Below are positions 1 through 4,836 of a DNA stretch of 8,112 nucleotides, one piece after another. Numbering within the stretch: position 1 is the first letter of the stretch; each line of letters begins with the position of its first letter. Source of the stretch: Candidatus Brockarchaeota archaeon (lineage in GTDB: Archaea; Thermoproteota; EX4484-205; DTQO01); the NCBI GenBank assembly GCA_017601265.1, contig JAFNJA010000093.1:1-8112 (forward strand). The letters are read 5' to 3'. The notes beneath the pieces were generated by a model. That model had not been told where the DNA came from, made no database searches, and saw only the letters and a list, made by a program, of their open reading frames with translations. Both the position numbers and the translations under genes were made by a program.

Positions 1-240
1 GCCTCGCGCAAGATGGAGCCGCTCGAGTTGCCTTCAGCCTCGGAAACGCCCCAAGACGGGGCGGGCCTTATTAAGGGGGGCGGCCACCCTTCCCGGCGAC
101 GCAGGTTGCCTTGCCCCAAGCTCCCCAACGAAACCTGGGAGGAGTACGTGAAGCGCCACCAGAAGCTGAGGAACCCTAAAGCCCGGGACGAGAAGCGCAA
201 GCCCGTCCAAGTGGAACTGCCCACTAGATACGAGTCTTGA
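1..240 (+). CDS. Hypothetical basic protein, possibly the C-terminal part of a gene cut by the window edge
   Basis: I do not recognise this protein. The frame is open from the first base (codons for Ala-Ser-Arg-Lys precede the first ATG at 13), so it may be either the tail of a longer gene or a 75-residue protein starting at 13. The first part is low-complexity, rich in Gly, Pro and Ser, and ends in an arginine run (RRRR near residue 28 from ATG 13). The second half looks more protein-like, with a Trp-Glu-Glu-Tyr-Val-Lys-Arg-His segment followed by many Lys and Arg, suggesting a short charged helix. There is no membrane segment and no clear metal motif. The TGA stop at 238-240 is followed by an AT-richer gap. 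The basic character could suit nucleic-acid binding, but that is only a guess. The frame could also be fortuitous. Confidence 0.4.
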   Translation, partial: ASRKMEPLELPSASETPQDGAGLIKGGGHPSRRRRLPCPKLPNETWEEYVKRHQKLRNPKARDEKRKPVQVELPTRYES

Positions 241-254
241 CGGAAATGCGGGCG

Positions 255-266
255 CGAAAGCTTTAA
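255..266 (+). promoter_or_regulatory. BRE/TATA-like promoter without an obvious gene at the usual distance
   Basis: The sequence CGAAAGCTTTAA matches the arrangement seen before the gene at 893 (CGAAAGC then GTTAATATT): a purine-rich BRE followed by a TATA-like core. A start site would be expected near 288-292, but the next credible start codon is at 402. It may drive a short non-coding transcript or give the pilin-like gene a leader of about 110 bases. Confidence 0.4.
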
Positions 267-370
267 CCTCCGGAGCCTAATAATTTACAACGAACCTCCT
301 GGCGCGTTGTCAATATTTTCTAAAGGAATCTTGTCCCCCGGTTTCTTTCAAAAAACCCTCTTAAGGATGA

Positions 371-378
371 TTTTTACA
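371..378 (+). promoter_or_regulatory. TATA-like box of the pilin-like gene
   Basis: TTTTTACA is centred about 28 bases before the ATG at 402, the distance expected for a leaderless archaeal transcript. A second AT core, CTTAAGG near 359-365, lies about 40 bases upstream and is an alternative. Confidence 0.4.
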
Positions 379-401
379 GAAAGTAAGCATAGTCCTTGGA
401 G

Positions 402-830
402 ATGGCCGGAATGGCGAAAGGGAACCTTATGGGCGACAGGAGCGGGTTCATCAGCACCTTGAACCTCGCCGTGATCGCCCTGACGATAGCCACGGCGATG
501 GCGGGTTGGATCTTCGGCGTCTCAGCGATCTTCGTGAGGATGGGCAAGGTCGGGATAGAGTCCACTTACGCAATGAGGGACGGGGACGCGTTCGTCATCT
601 CCATGTACTTGAAGAACCACGGCAGCTCGGAAGCGACCATAGACGCCGCGTACATTAACGGTGAACCTTTCGATTCCGCGCAGCTCCCGCTCGTGTTGAA
701 AACCGGCCAGCGCTACGTCCTCAAGCTCCAAGTCCCGGCCGGGAACGGCATAGGGAGCGGCTTGATGGTTCAAGTCACCCTCCGCACCCAAGACGGGTTC
801 ACGTGCAGCGCGCTAACCATGCTGCCTTAG
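402..830 (+). CDS. Small pilin-like / archaellin-like secreted protein with one N-terminal membrane helix
   Basis: The product is 142 residues if started at ATG 402. A TTG at 396 would add two residues, and ATG 411 is another option; 402 is chosen because it lies about 28 bases after a TATA-like box. The N terminus has a short charged segment ending Asp-Arg-Ser-Gly (residues 12-15), followed at once by a hydrophobic helix of about 25 residues (Phe-Ile-Ser-Thr-Leu onward). This arrangement resembles archaeal class III (type IV pilin-like) signal peptides, which are cut between the charged Gly and the helix. The rest is Thr/Gly/Val-rich with alternating hydrophobic residues (for example LVLKTGQRYVLKLQV), suggesting a beta-sandwich domain as in many archaeal pilins. 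A cell-surface or pilus-related role is inferred. No pilus ATPase, membrane platform or prepilin peptidase gene is in view. A plain membrane-anchored protein is the alternative. Confidence 0.65.
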   Translation: MAGMAKGNLMGDRSGFISTLNLAVIALTIATAMAGWIFGVSAIFVRMGKVGIESTYAMRDGDAFVISMYLKNHGSSEATIDAAYINGEPFDSAQLPLVLKTGQRYVLKLQVPAGNGIGSGLMVQVTLRTQDGFTCSALTMLP

Positions 831-845
831 GATTCCGAGTTCGGG

Positions 846-861
846 CGAAAGCGTTAATATT
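846..861 (+). promoter_or_regulatory. BRE/TATA promoter of the UroD-like gene
   Basis: CGAAAGC (BRE-like) is followed by GTTAATATT (TATA core centred near 857). A start site near 884 would give an mRNA leader of only about 8 bases before ATG 893. It is the clearest example of the promoter pattern that recurs in this window. Confidence 0.6.
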
Positions 862-892
862 CCGGCTGTTTTGGGCCTCTGCGCCGTGATCC

Positions 893-1876
893 ATGGCACC
901 GCCTCCCCGGGAAAGGGCGCTCAGGGCGCTCCTTTTGGAAGAACCTGACAGGGTACCGATGTTCGAGCTCGAGTTCCAGTACCCGGAGGAGGTCACCGGC
1001 CAGCGCTACGTCCTGACCGGAGGCAACGAAGCGTGGGAGAAGGTAGTATTCAGGGGGGAATATGAAAAGATGGTTTCTTCCGGAAAGGGGCGAGACGTGA
1101 CGGAGCACAACGTCTCCGTGCTGGTCGAGGCCTGCAGAAAGCTGGGCTATGACGTGGTCAGGCCCGCCTTCGTGCCCGACCTTTTAAGGGCGATCGGGAT
1201 CGCCAAAAAGCTGGCTCCAGACCTGCTCGTCATGGGCTCGACCGGAGGGTTGCTGGGCATACCCGACGGAAGCTCCGCGGCCGAGGTGGTGAGGAAGGTT
1301 TACCTGGGCGGGAAAGGTTTCGCGGCCGAACTAGCGAGCAGGGCGGAGGCGAACTTGGAGTGGGTCAAGATGCAGTTGGACGCTGGCGCTGATCTGGTTG
1401 TCGACTGCACCGACTTGTGCCTAAAGGGAGGACCTTTCTTCCGCCCTTCTGTATACGAGGAGCTCGTTTTCCCGAACCTCAAGGCGGTGGTGGGCGCGGT
1501 CCACGCGAGGGGGGCATTTTTCGTGATGCACACGGACGGCTACCTTTGGCCCATACTGGAAGGCCTGGTGAATACCGGGATAGACGCGCTGCACTCGATC
1601 GATCCTTCCGCGGGAATGAAGGTTTCGGACGTCAAGGCGAAATACGGGGAAAGGATCGCCCTTTGCGGCAACGTGGATGCCGCGTCCGTCCTCGCTTACG
1701 GTTCTCCGGCGGACGTTGCCAGGGAAGCGCGCGCTTGCATAAAAGAGGGAGCCGGCGGAGGGGGTTACTTCCTGACGAGCAGCAACTGCATCTACAGGGG
1801 CGTTCCGCCAGCCAACGCCCTGGCGCTCGCAAGCTCCGGAATGAAGTACGGGAAGTACGCCCGTAAAGCTCCCTGA
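893..1876 (+). CDS. Uroporphyrinogen decarboxylase-superfamily protein, probable methyltransferase-type
   Basis: The 327-residue product has the length and C-terminal landmarks of the UroD/MtaA (TIM-barrel) superfamily. These are a His-Thr-Asp-Gly motif at residues 213-216, Cys-Gly-Asn-Val-Asp at 258-262, and Ser-Ser-Asn-Cys-Ile followed by Gly-Val-Pro-Pro-Ala-Asn near 296-308. True haem-pathway UroD carries an Arg-rich N-terminal Met-Arg-Gln-Ala-Gly-Arg motif, which is absent here, so porphyrin decarboxylation is unlikely. In MtaA/MtbA-type corrinoid:coenzyme M methyltransferases zinc is held by a His-x-Cys pair plus a later Cys. Here His213 and Cys299 are in suitable positions, but the middle ligand is Asp215. 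Methyl transfer to a thiol or corrinoid protein is therefore inferred and the substrate is unknown. ATG 893 is secure because an in-frame stop lies just before it (TGA at 887). No corrinoid protein gene is adjacent. Confidence 0.8.
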   Translation: MAPPPRERALRALLLEEPDRVPMFELEFQYPEEVTGQRYVLTGGNEAWEKVVFRGEYEKMVSSGKGRDVTEHNVSVLVEACRKLGYDVVRPAFVPDLLRAIGIAKKLAPDLLVMGSTGGLLGIPDGSSAAEVVRKVYLGGKGFAAELASRAEANLEWVKMQLDAGADLVVDCTDLCLKGGPFFRPSVYEELVFPNLKAVVGAVHARGAFFVMHTDGYLWPILEGLVNTGIDALHSIDPSAGMKVSDVKAKYGERIALCGNVDAASVLAYGSPADVAREARACIKEGAGGGGYFLTSSNCIYRGVPPANALALASSGMKYGKYARKAP

Positions 1877-1935
1877 GCTGGATCGCAGAACGGCAAAAGT
1901 GGCCGGACTATTTTCGGTTCGTAAAAAAGCTACGG

Positions 1936-2283
1936 CTAGCTGAAGGACAAGCTGTACGAACCTGGGGCGACGTAGAACTGCTCCCAGATCGGGATCGTGA
2001 TGGAACGCCTCGCCAAGCACCTCAAAAACTTCGCGGCCTCGTGCAGGGTGGGCTGGTCAGGATCGAGCCTGACCCATTCGCCACGAAAATCGGCAAAGCC
2101 GTACCTCTGGAGGAAAATGCAAACCTCCCTGACGAATCCTGGTGGCAAGGAAAAGGAGTTGGCCAACTCCTCGCACGAGTGCCACCTGCCGTCCCGGATC
2201 TTCGAACACATGAAGTCGACGAGCGAAGGTGCACCGCCGCCTGCCTTGCGCTTCCTCGAAAGCCGGAAGGTTCCGCCAAGCAT
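1936..2283 (-). CDS. Small winged-helix-like putative DNA-binding protein
   Basis: The product is 115 residues from ATG at 2283-2281. An in-frame TTG at 2298 would give 120, but a TATA-like box centred near 2311 is 28 bases from the ATG and only about 13 from the TTG, so the ATG is preferred. After a basic N terminus (Arg-Leu-Ser-Arg-Lys-Arg-Lys), residues of about 20-70 read like a winged helix-turn-helix: a helix with Asp-Phe-Met, a Gly-Arg-Trp turn, Cys-Glu-Glu-Leu-Ala as the first HTH helix, Pro-Gly-Phe-Val-Arg-Glu-Val as the likely recognition helix, then Tyr-Gly-Phe-Ala-Asp-Phe and a Trp-Val-Arg-Leu strand as the wing. The C-terminal tail is hydrophobic and has no known motif. It is probably a transcription factor or a DNA-binding accessory. 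It is transcribed away from the candidate RNA locus and shares an AT-rich island with it, so it might regulate that locus or itself. Confidence 0.65.
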   Translation of the reverse strand: MLGGTFRLSRKRKAGGGAPSLVDFMCSKIRDGRWHSCEELANSFSLPPGFVREVCIFLQRYGFADFRGEWVRLDPDQPTLHEAAKFLRCLARRSITIPIWEQFYVAPGSYSLSFS

Positions 2284-2303
2284 TGCAAACGATGGCAAAA
2301 TGC

Positions 2304-2317
2304 CTAAAAAATATAAG
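2304..2317 (-). promoter_or_regulatory. TATA-like box of the winged-helix gene
   Basis: Read on the minus strand the core is CTTATATTTTT, centred 28 bases before the ATG at 2283. This spacing predicts a leaderless mRNA and decides between the two possible starts of the gene. Confidence 0.55.
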
Positions 2318-2327
2318 TTTCACCAAA

Positions 2328-2359
2328 CTTTAATTTTACAAAGTTTCTTTAATTTTTTT
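2328..2359 (+). promoter_or_regulatory. Tandem TATA-like boxes facing the candidate RNA
   Basis: The string CTTTAATTTT occurs twice, at 2328-2337 and 2347-2356, 19 bases apart and running into a T tract. Read on the plus strand, each could be a TATA core, predicting start sites near 2360 (where GGGAC begins) and near 2379. The two copies lie in the most AT-rich stretch of the window, back to back with the winged-helix promoter. Confidence 0.45.
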
Positions 2360-2600
2360 GGGACAACCTCGAGAAGGCTCGAAAACCCCAAAGCCCACCG
2401 CCCGAGTAAGGGGGATCGCCGCAAGGCCGACCCCTGTTGGCCTGAACGGTGGAGGAAACCCGAGCCGATTCCGCCGCAGCGACCGCTCCGCGGCCGGCAA
2501 AATGCGGACCCTTCGACGGCCCGAGGGCAGGACGCTTCACGAGGGTCGAGCGCCCGAGCGGATTCCCGGAAAGAGGAGGCGAAAGCTCGATTTGGAACGG
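2360..2600 (+). ncRNA. Candidate structured non-coding RNA of unknown family
   Basis: About 240 GC-rich bases follow an AT-rich promoter island, and neither strand shows a convincing protein. Open frames across it have low-complexity translations unlike their neighbours. Hairpins visible by eye include TCGAG/CTCGA around AAGG (2369-2382), an outer GGGG/CCCC stem enclosing GCC-GCAA-GGC (2411-2434), GGTGGA/TTCCGCC (2448-2475), CCGCTC (near 2483) pairing with GAGCGG (near 2556), and inside it GACCCTT/GAGGGTC (near 2507 and 2541). Together these resemble a multi-branched RNA with a GNRA-type tetraloop. CCCGAG recurs four times. The ends are approximate: the 5' end is set from the tandem TATA boxes and the 3' end is a guess before the next promoter. 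I could not match it to SRP RNA, RNase P RNA, 5S rRNA or tRNA. A long 5' leader of the gene at 2614 is the main alternative. Confidence 0.4.
2580..2593 (+). promoter_or_regulatory. Weak BRE/TATA-like element before the small membrane protein
   Basis: CGAAAGC is identical to the BRE-like part of the promoters at 255 and 846, but the following core, TCGATTT, is a poor TATA box. Its centre is about 24 bases before ATG 2614. If it works, that gene has its own start and the upstream RNA is a separate unit. Confidence 0.3.
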
Positions 2601-2613
2601 ATCGTACTATTCT

Positions 2614-2916
2614 ATGGACATAAATCCCCCAGACGGAAGCTTGGCGCGGGTGCTGCAGGTGAAGCCTTCAGTCAGCGTAGTACTCGGAGTCGCGTTCGGC
2701 TTGGCCGTGATAACGATTCCGCGCCTGGCTTACCTGGCCGGCTTCACGGAATACGCGCGCGCAACGGAAGGGGAGCAGACTTTGGCCAAGGCAGCCGAAG
2801 ATGGCGCGAAGCCTCCTTTTTTCGGGCCCGCGTCCTTGGCGCTGACCGTGGGAGCCGGGTCGGCGGCAGCCGCAGCCGCATACCTCCTGGCGAAGAGGCT
2901 CAAAAGGGGCTCCTGA
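2614..2916 (+). CDS. Small two-helix membrane protein of unknown function
   Basis: The product is 100 residues from ATG 2614. The same frame is open further upstream to an ATG at 2449, but that extension is Arg/Gly/Pro-rich, unlike protein, and overlaps the candidate RNA, so the shorter start is chosen. A first hydrophobic helix spans about residues 18-43 (Val-Ser-Val-Val-Leu-Gly-Val onward) and a second, Ala-rich one about 72-92. Between them lies a charged loop with several Glu and Lys. The tail is basic (Lys-Arg-Leu-Lys-Arg-Gly-Ser), which by the positive-inside rule would place the C terminus in the cytoplasm, and the N terminus too with two crossings. I do not recognise the family. It lies 55 bases before the endonuclease III gene, which has its own TATA-like box, so co-transcription is possible but not needed. 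Confidence 0.6.
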   Translation: MDINPPDGSLARVLQVKPSVSVVLGVAFGLAVITIPRLAYLAGFTEYARATEGEQTLAKAAEDGAKPPFFGPASLALTVGAGSAAAAAAYLLAKRLKRGS

Positions 2917-2936
2917 CGCTGCAAACCTCCAAACAG

Positions 2937-2944
2937 AGATATAG
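2937..2944 (+). promoter_or_regulatory. TATA-like box of the endonuclease III gene
   Basis: AGATATAG is centred about 31 bases before ATG 2972, in the short gap after the membrane-protein gene. It predicts a leader of only a few bases. No Shine-Dalgarno sequence is seen before the ATG. Confidence 0.5.
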
Positions 2945-2971
2945 CGTACGAGCCAGCCCGCTGCCGGGCAA

Positions 2972-3607
2972 ATGAGCGAAAAGAGGAGAGCCAAAGAGAT
3001 CTTGGAGCTTTTGAGCAGGGAATACCCGGGTTCGAAGGTCGCGCTGAATTTCACCAACCCCCTGGAGCTCCTCATAGCCACGATCCTGTCAGCCCGGTGC
3101 ACGGACGCGAAGGTGAACCAAGTGACGGCAGAGCTCTTCAAGAAGTACAAGACCCCCGAGCAGTACGCGAAAGCGGACCTGGGGGAGCTGAGGAGGTTGG
3201 TAAGGCCCCTCGGCTCGTACAGGAGGAAGGCCAAGTTCGTGAAGGAGTGCTGCAAAGCCCTCGTCAAGGAGTTCAACTCGAGGGTTCCAGACACCATGGA
3301 AGGGCTCCTTTCACTGCCCGGGGTGGCGAGGAAAACCGCGAACATCGTCCTCTCCAACGCTTACGGGATAGTCGAAGGGATAGCCGTCGACACGCACGTC
3401 GCCCGCCTCTCGAGGCGGTTGGGCTTGACGGAAAGCAGGACGCCGGACAAGATCGAGCAGGATCTGATGAAGGTCGTGCCGAAAGAGGACTGGTTCAAGA
3501 TCAACTACCTCCTCATAGACCACGGGAGGAAAACGTGCAAGGCCCTAAAGCCGCTTTGCACAAGGTGCGTCTTGAAGGAGGTCTGCCCCTCCGCGTTCAA
3601 GGTTTGA
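2972..3607 (+). CDS. nth: Endonuclease III, DNA glycosylase/AP lyase
   Basis: This base-excision-repair enzyme removes oxidised pyrimidines (such as thymine glycol) from DNA and cleaves the abasic site by beta-elimination. The 211-residue length equals the usual size of the family. The helix-hairpin-helix carries Leu-Pro-Gly-Val-Ala-Arg-Lys-Thr-Ala-Asn with the catalytic lysine at 121. The catalytic aspartate is Asp140 in Val-Asp-Thr-His-Val. The C terminus holds the [4Fe-4S] motif C-x6-C-x2-C-x5-C at Cys189, 196, 199 and 205. The N-terminal lesion-recognition helix reads Leu-Ser-Ala-Arg-Cys-Thr-Asp, with Arg where E. coli Nth has Gln41. The ATG start is supported by the length match and by a TATA-like box upstream. 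Its 3' end overlaps the opposite gene by 11 bases. MutY is unlikely because its long C-terminal domain is missing. Confidence 0.96.
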   Translation: MSEKRRAKEILELLSREYPGSKVALNFTNPLELLIATILSARCTDAKVNQVTAELFKKYKTPEQYAKADLGELRRLVRPLGSYRRKAKFVKECCKALVKEFNSRVPDTMEGLLSLPGVARKTANIVLSNAYGIVEGIAVDTHVARLSRRLGLTESRTPDKIEQDLMKVVPKEDWFKINYLLIDHGRKTCKALKPLCTRCVLKEVCPSAFKV

Positions 3608-4607
3608 GGTTCGCCATGGAAGCGCGTTCGTCCATGGTTTCCTCCTCGAATTTCCCGAATTCGACCATCCCCTCCATGGCTTTCTTGTGCTTGAACGGGA
3701 TGTAATAATCGCAGTACAGGGATATCAAGGCGTCCACAAACCGCCCGAGCCTCGAAAGGACGAGCGAAGCTGCTTTCCCCTTCCAACGGGGGTTGATCCC
3801 GAATATCTCCGCCACGTTCGGGCAGGAAAGGGCCCGCCTCGCGAACTCCACGGGATCCTTGGAGTTGGCGCCTTCCTCGTAGCAACGCGGAACGTGCGTG
3901 CAGACGCACTTGAGGACGCTGTCTATCAACCTCAAGTCGACGGGCTCGAGCCTCTCCTGTTGGTCCGTGAGCTTTATCGTTTCGAACAGGTCCCGCTCGG
4001 TGCTCTCTATCCTCTCGCAAAGTTCCGGGGAGGTCTGCCTGAATATTTCCAAGGTCTTCACCCTGATCTTCCTCAGGTCCCTTATCCTCTTGACGACGTC
4101 CTCTGTCAAGTTTTCGTAACCTCCGTAGTACGACCTGTACTCCTCGCTCGGGTGGGATAGTATCTGCGTGATGTAAGCTTCCGCTTCGGGCCGGACCGGC
4201 GAGCCGTCGGACTTCAACCCGAAAAGGTCCTTGTACTCGAGGAGGACTTCCCCGATCTTCTTCATGAATATCCTGACGTTCTGCGTCAGGACCGTCATCT
4301 CCCTTTCCTTCTGTTCTTGGAGCTTGTCCAAGAAGTCCCTGCCGTAGGCAACCTTCACCGCCTCCCAGAGGGCCATCCCCCTCTCCAGCCTGTTCCATCG
4401 CTCCAGTTGGAGCAGGACGTAAAGCCGGTTCCTGCTCTTCTCGTAAGTGCCGTACCTGTCCCTGAGAAACCTTTGGTACATTATGTACCATGGTCGAGGA
4501 GGATACGCGCTCCCGCCGATGATCGGGATCCAATAAAGGCCCGAGGCGCTTTTTGCAAGGTCGTCCAGGTCCTTGATCACAACCTCGGCCAGGGGCGATA
4601 TCCTCAA
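3597..4607 (-). CDS. Uncharacterised 336-residue soluble protein
   Basis: I do not recognise a family. The chosen start is TTG at 4607 (protein begins MRISPLAEVV), a few bases after the start site expected from an AT-rich box near 4642; a GTG nine codons in is an alternative. The sequence is charged, predicted mostly helical, and has no membrane segment or signal peptide. Residues of about 60-130 and 175-215 are rich in Glu, Lys, Arg and Leu and may form coiled helices. A compact Cys/His cluster, Cys234-x-Cys236-x-His238 and Cys242 (in KCVCTHVPRC), could bind a metal. Aromatic-rich segments occur near the N terminus (Tyr-Trp-Ile-Pro, Pro-Trp-Tyr-Ile-Met-Tyr) and near 305 (Tyr-Cys-Asp-Tyr-Tyr-Ile-Pro-Phe). 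It converges on endonuclease III with an 11-base overlap and diverges from the AOR gene, so it is its own unit. Normal amino-acid composition over 1 kb makes it a real gene. Confidence 0.8.
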   Translation of the reverse strand: MRISPLAEVVIKDLDDLAKSASGLYWIPIIGGSAYPPRPWYIMYQRFLRDRYGTYEKSRNRLYVLLQLERWNRLERGMALWEAVKVAYGRDFLDKLQEQKEREMTVLTQNVRIFMKKIGEVLLEYKDLFGLKSDGSPVRPEAEAYITQILSHPSEEYRSYYGGYENLTEDVVKRIRDLRKIRVKTLEIFRQTSPELCERIESTERDLFETIKLTDQQERLEPVDLRLIDSVLKCVCTHVPRCYEEGANSKDPVEFARRALSCPNVAEIFGINPRWKGKAASLVLSRLGRFVDALISLYCDYYIPFKHKKAMEGMVEFGKFEEETMDERASMANLKP

Positions 4608-4637
4608 TGTCGCGCGTCTTTACTCCCGCGGGTACGA

Positions 4638-4650
4638 TTATTTCAATTTG
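4638..4650 (-). promoter_or_regulatory. Putative promoter of the 336-residue protein
   Basis: On the minus strand the stretch reads AAATTGAAATAAT, the only AT-rich run in the divergent gap. Its centre is about 35 bases before TTG 4607, predicting a leader of roughly 8 bases. Confidence 0.35.
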
Positions 4651-4810
4651 CCGCCTCGGTTTCGAGCCCTCTTGCTCCGGAAAAAGCGCGGCCTGAGGAC
4701 GGGCGCTGGAACGGGTCTCGACCGGGCCATCAAGCGGAACCGGCTGAAAAAGCCGTCTGGGCGGGCGCCGAAACCAAGCGCCGGCATCGCGGCCCCGGAC
4801 TTCTCAAAAC

Positions 4811-4819
4811 GCCTTTAGG
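4811..4819 (+). promoter_or_regulatory. Possible TATA-like core of the AOR gene
   Basis: GCCTTTAGG is the best TATA-like core before the AOR gene, after the purine-rich CAAAACG. A start site would fall near 4842, which fits translation from TTG 4849 or 4855 better than from GTG 4837. Confidence 0.3.
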
Positions 4820-4836
4820 CCAGTCAAACCCCGCCT

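Noticed and set aside
1421..2020. A 199-codon minus-strand frame over the end of the UroD-like gene
   Set aside because: It is a shadow of the coding strand and also overlaps the winged-helix gene in another frame; its composition is His/Arg-rich without a fold pattern.
2448..2466. GGTGGAGGAAACCCGAGCC resembles CR-I of RNase P RNA
   Set aside because: The invariant AAAGUCC is broken and the partner region (ACAGAA...CGGCUUA) is absent, so the P4 core cannot form.
2400..2475. Resemblance to the 5' domain of archaeal SRP (7S) RNA (GGGGG...CCCCTGT)
   Set aside because: No helix-8 GGAA...AGCAG signature is found anywhere downstream on either strand, and this part is the most conserved in SRP RNA.
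2358..2975. A 205-codon plus-strand frame across the candidate RNA and the membrane-protein gene
   Set aside because: The translation is dominated by Arg, Gly, Pro and Ser, and it competes with a frame encoding two clear membrane helices.
2668..3357. A 229-codon minus-strand frame opposite the small membrane protein and endonuclease III
   Set aside because: It is antisense to the validated endonuclease III gene and has no promoter or recognisable motif.
3505..4533. A 342-codon open frame on the minus strand
   Set aside because: It overlaps 3597-4607 in another frame, and its translation is Arg/Gly/Asp-rich and repetitive, while the 336-residue frame has balanced composition and hydrophobic patterning.
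4735..4765. CTGAAAA between partly complementary flanks, recalling a tRNA-Phe anticodon arm
   Set aside because: The anticodon stem does not pair in the tRNA register, and no T-arm (GGTTCAA-type) or acceptor stem is found nearby.
4573..4818. An 81-codon plus-strand frame in the divergent gap
   Set aside because: It overlaps the 5' end of the minus-strand gene, has a basic low-complexity tail and no promoter at a suitable distance; possible but not supported.
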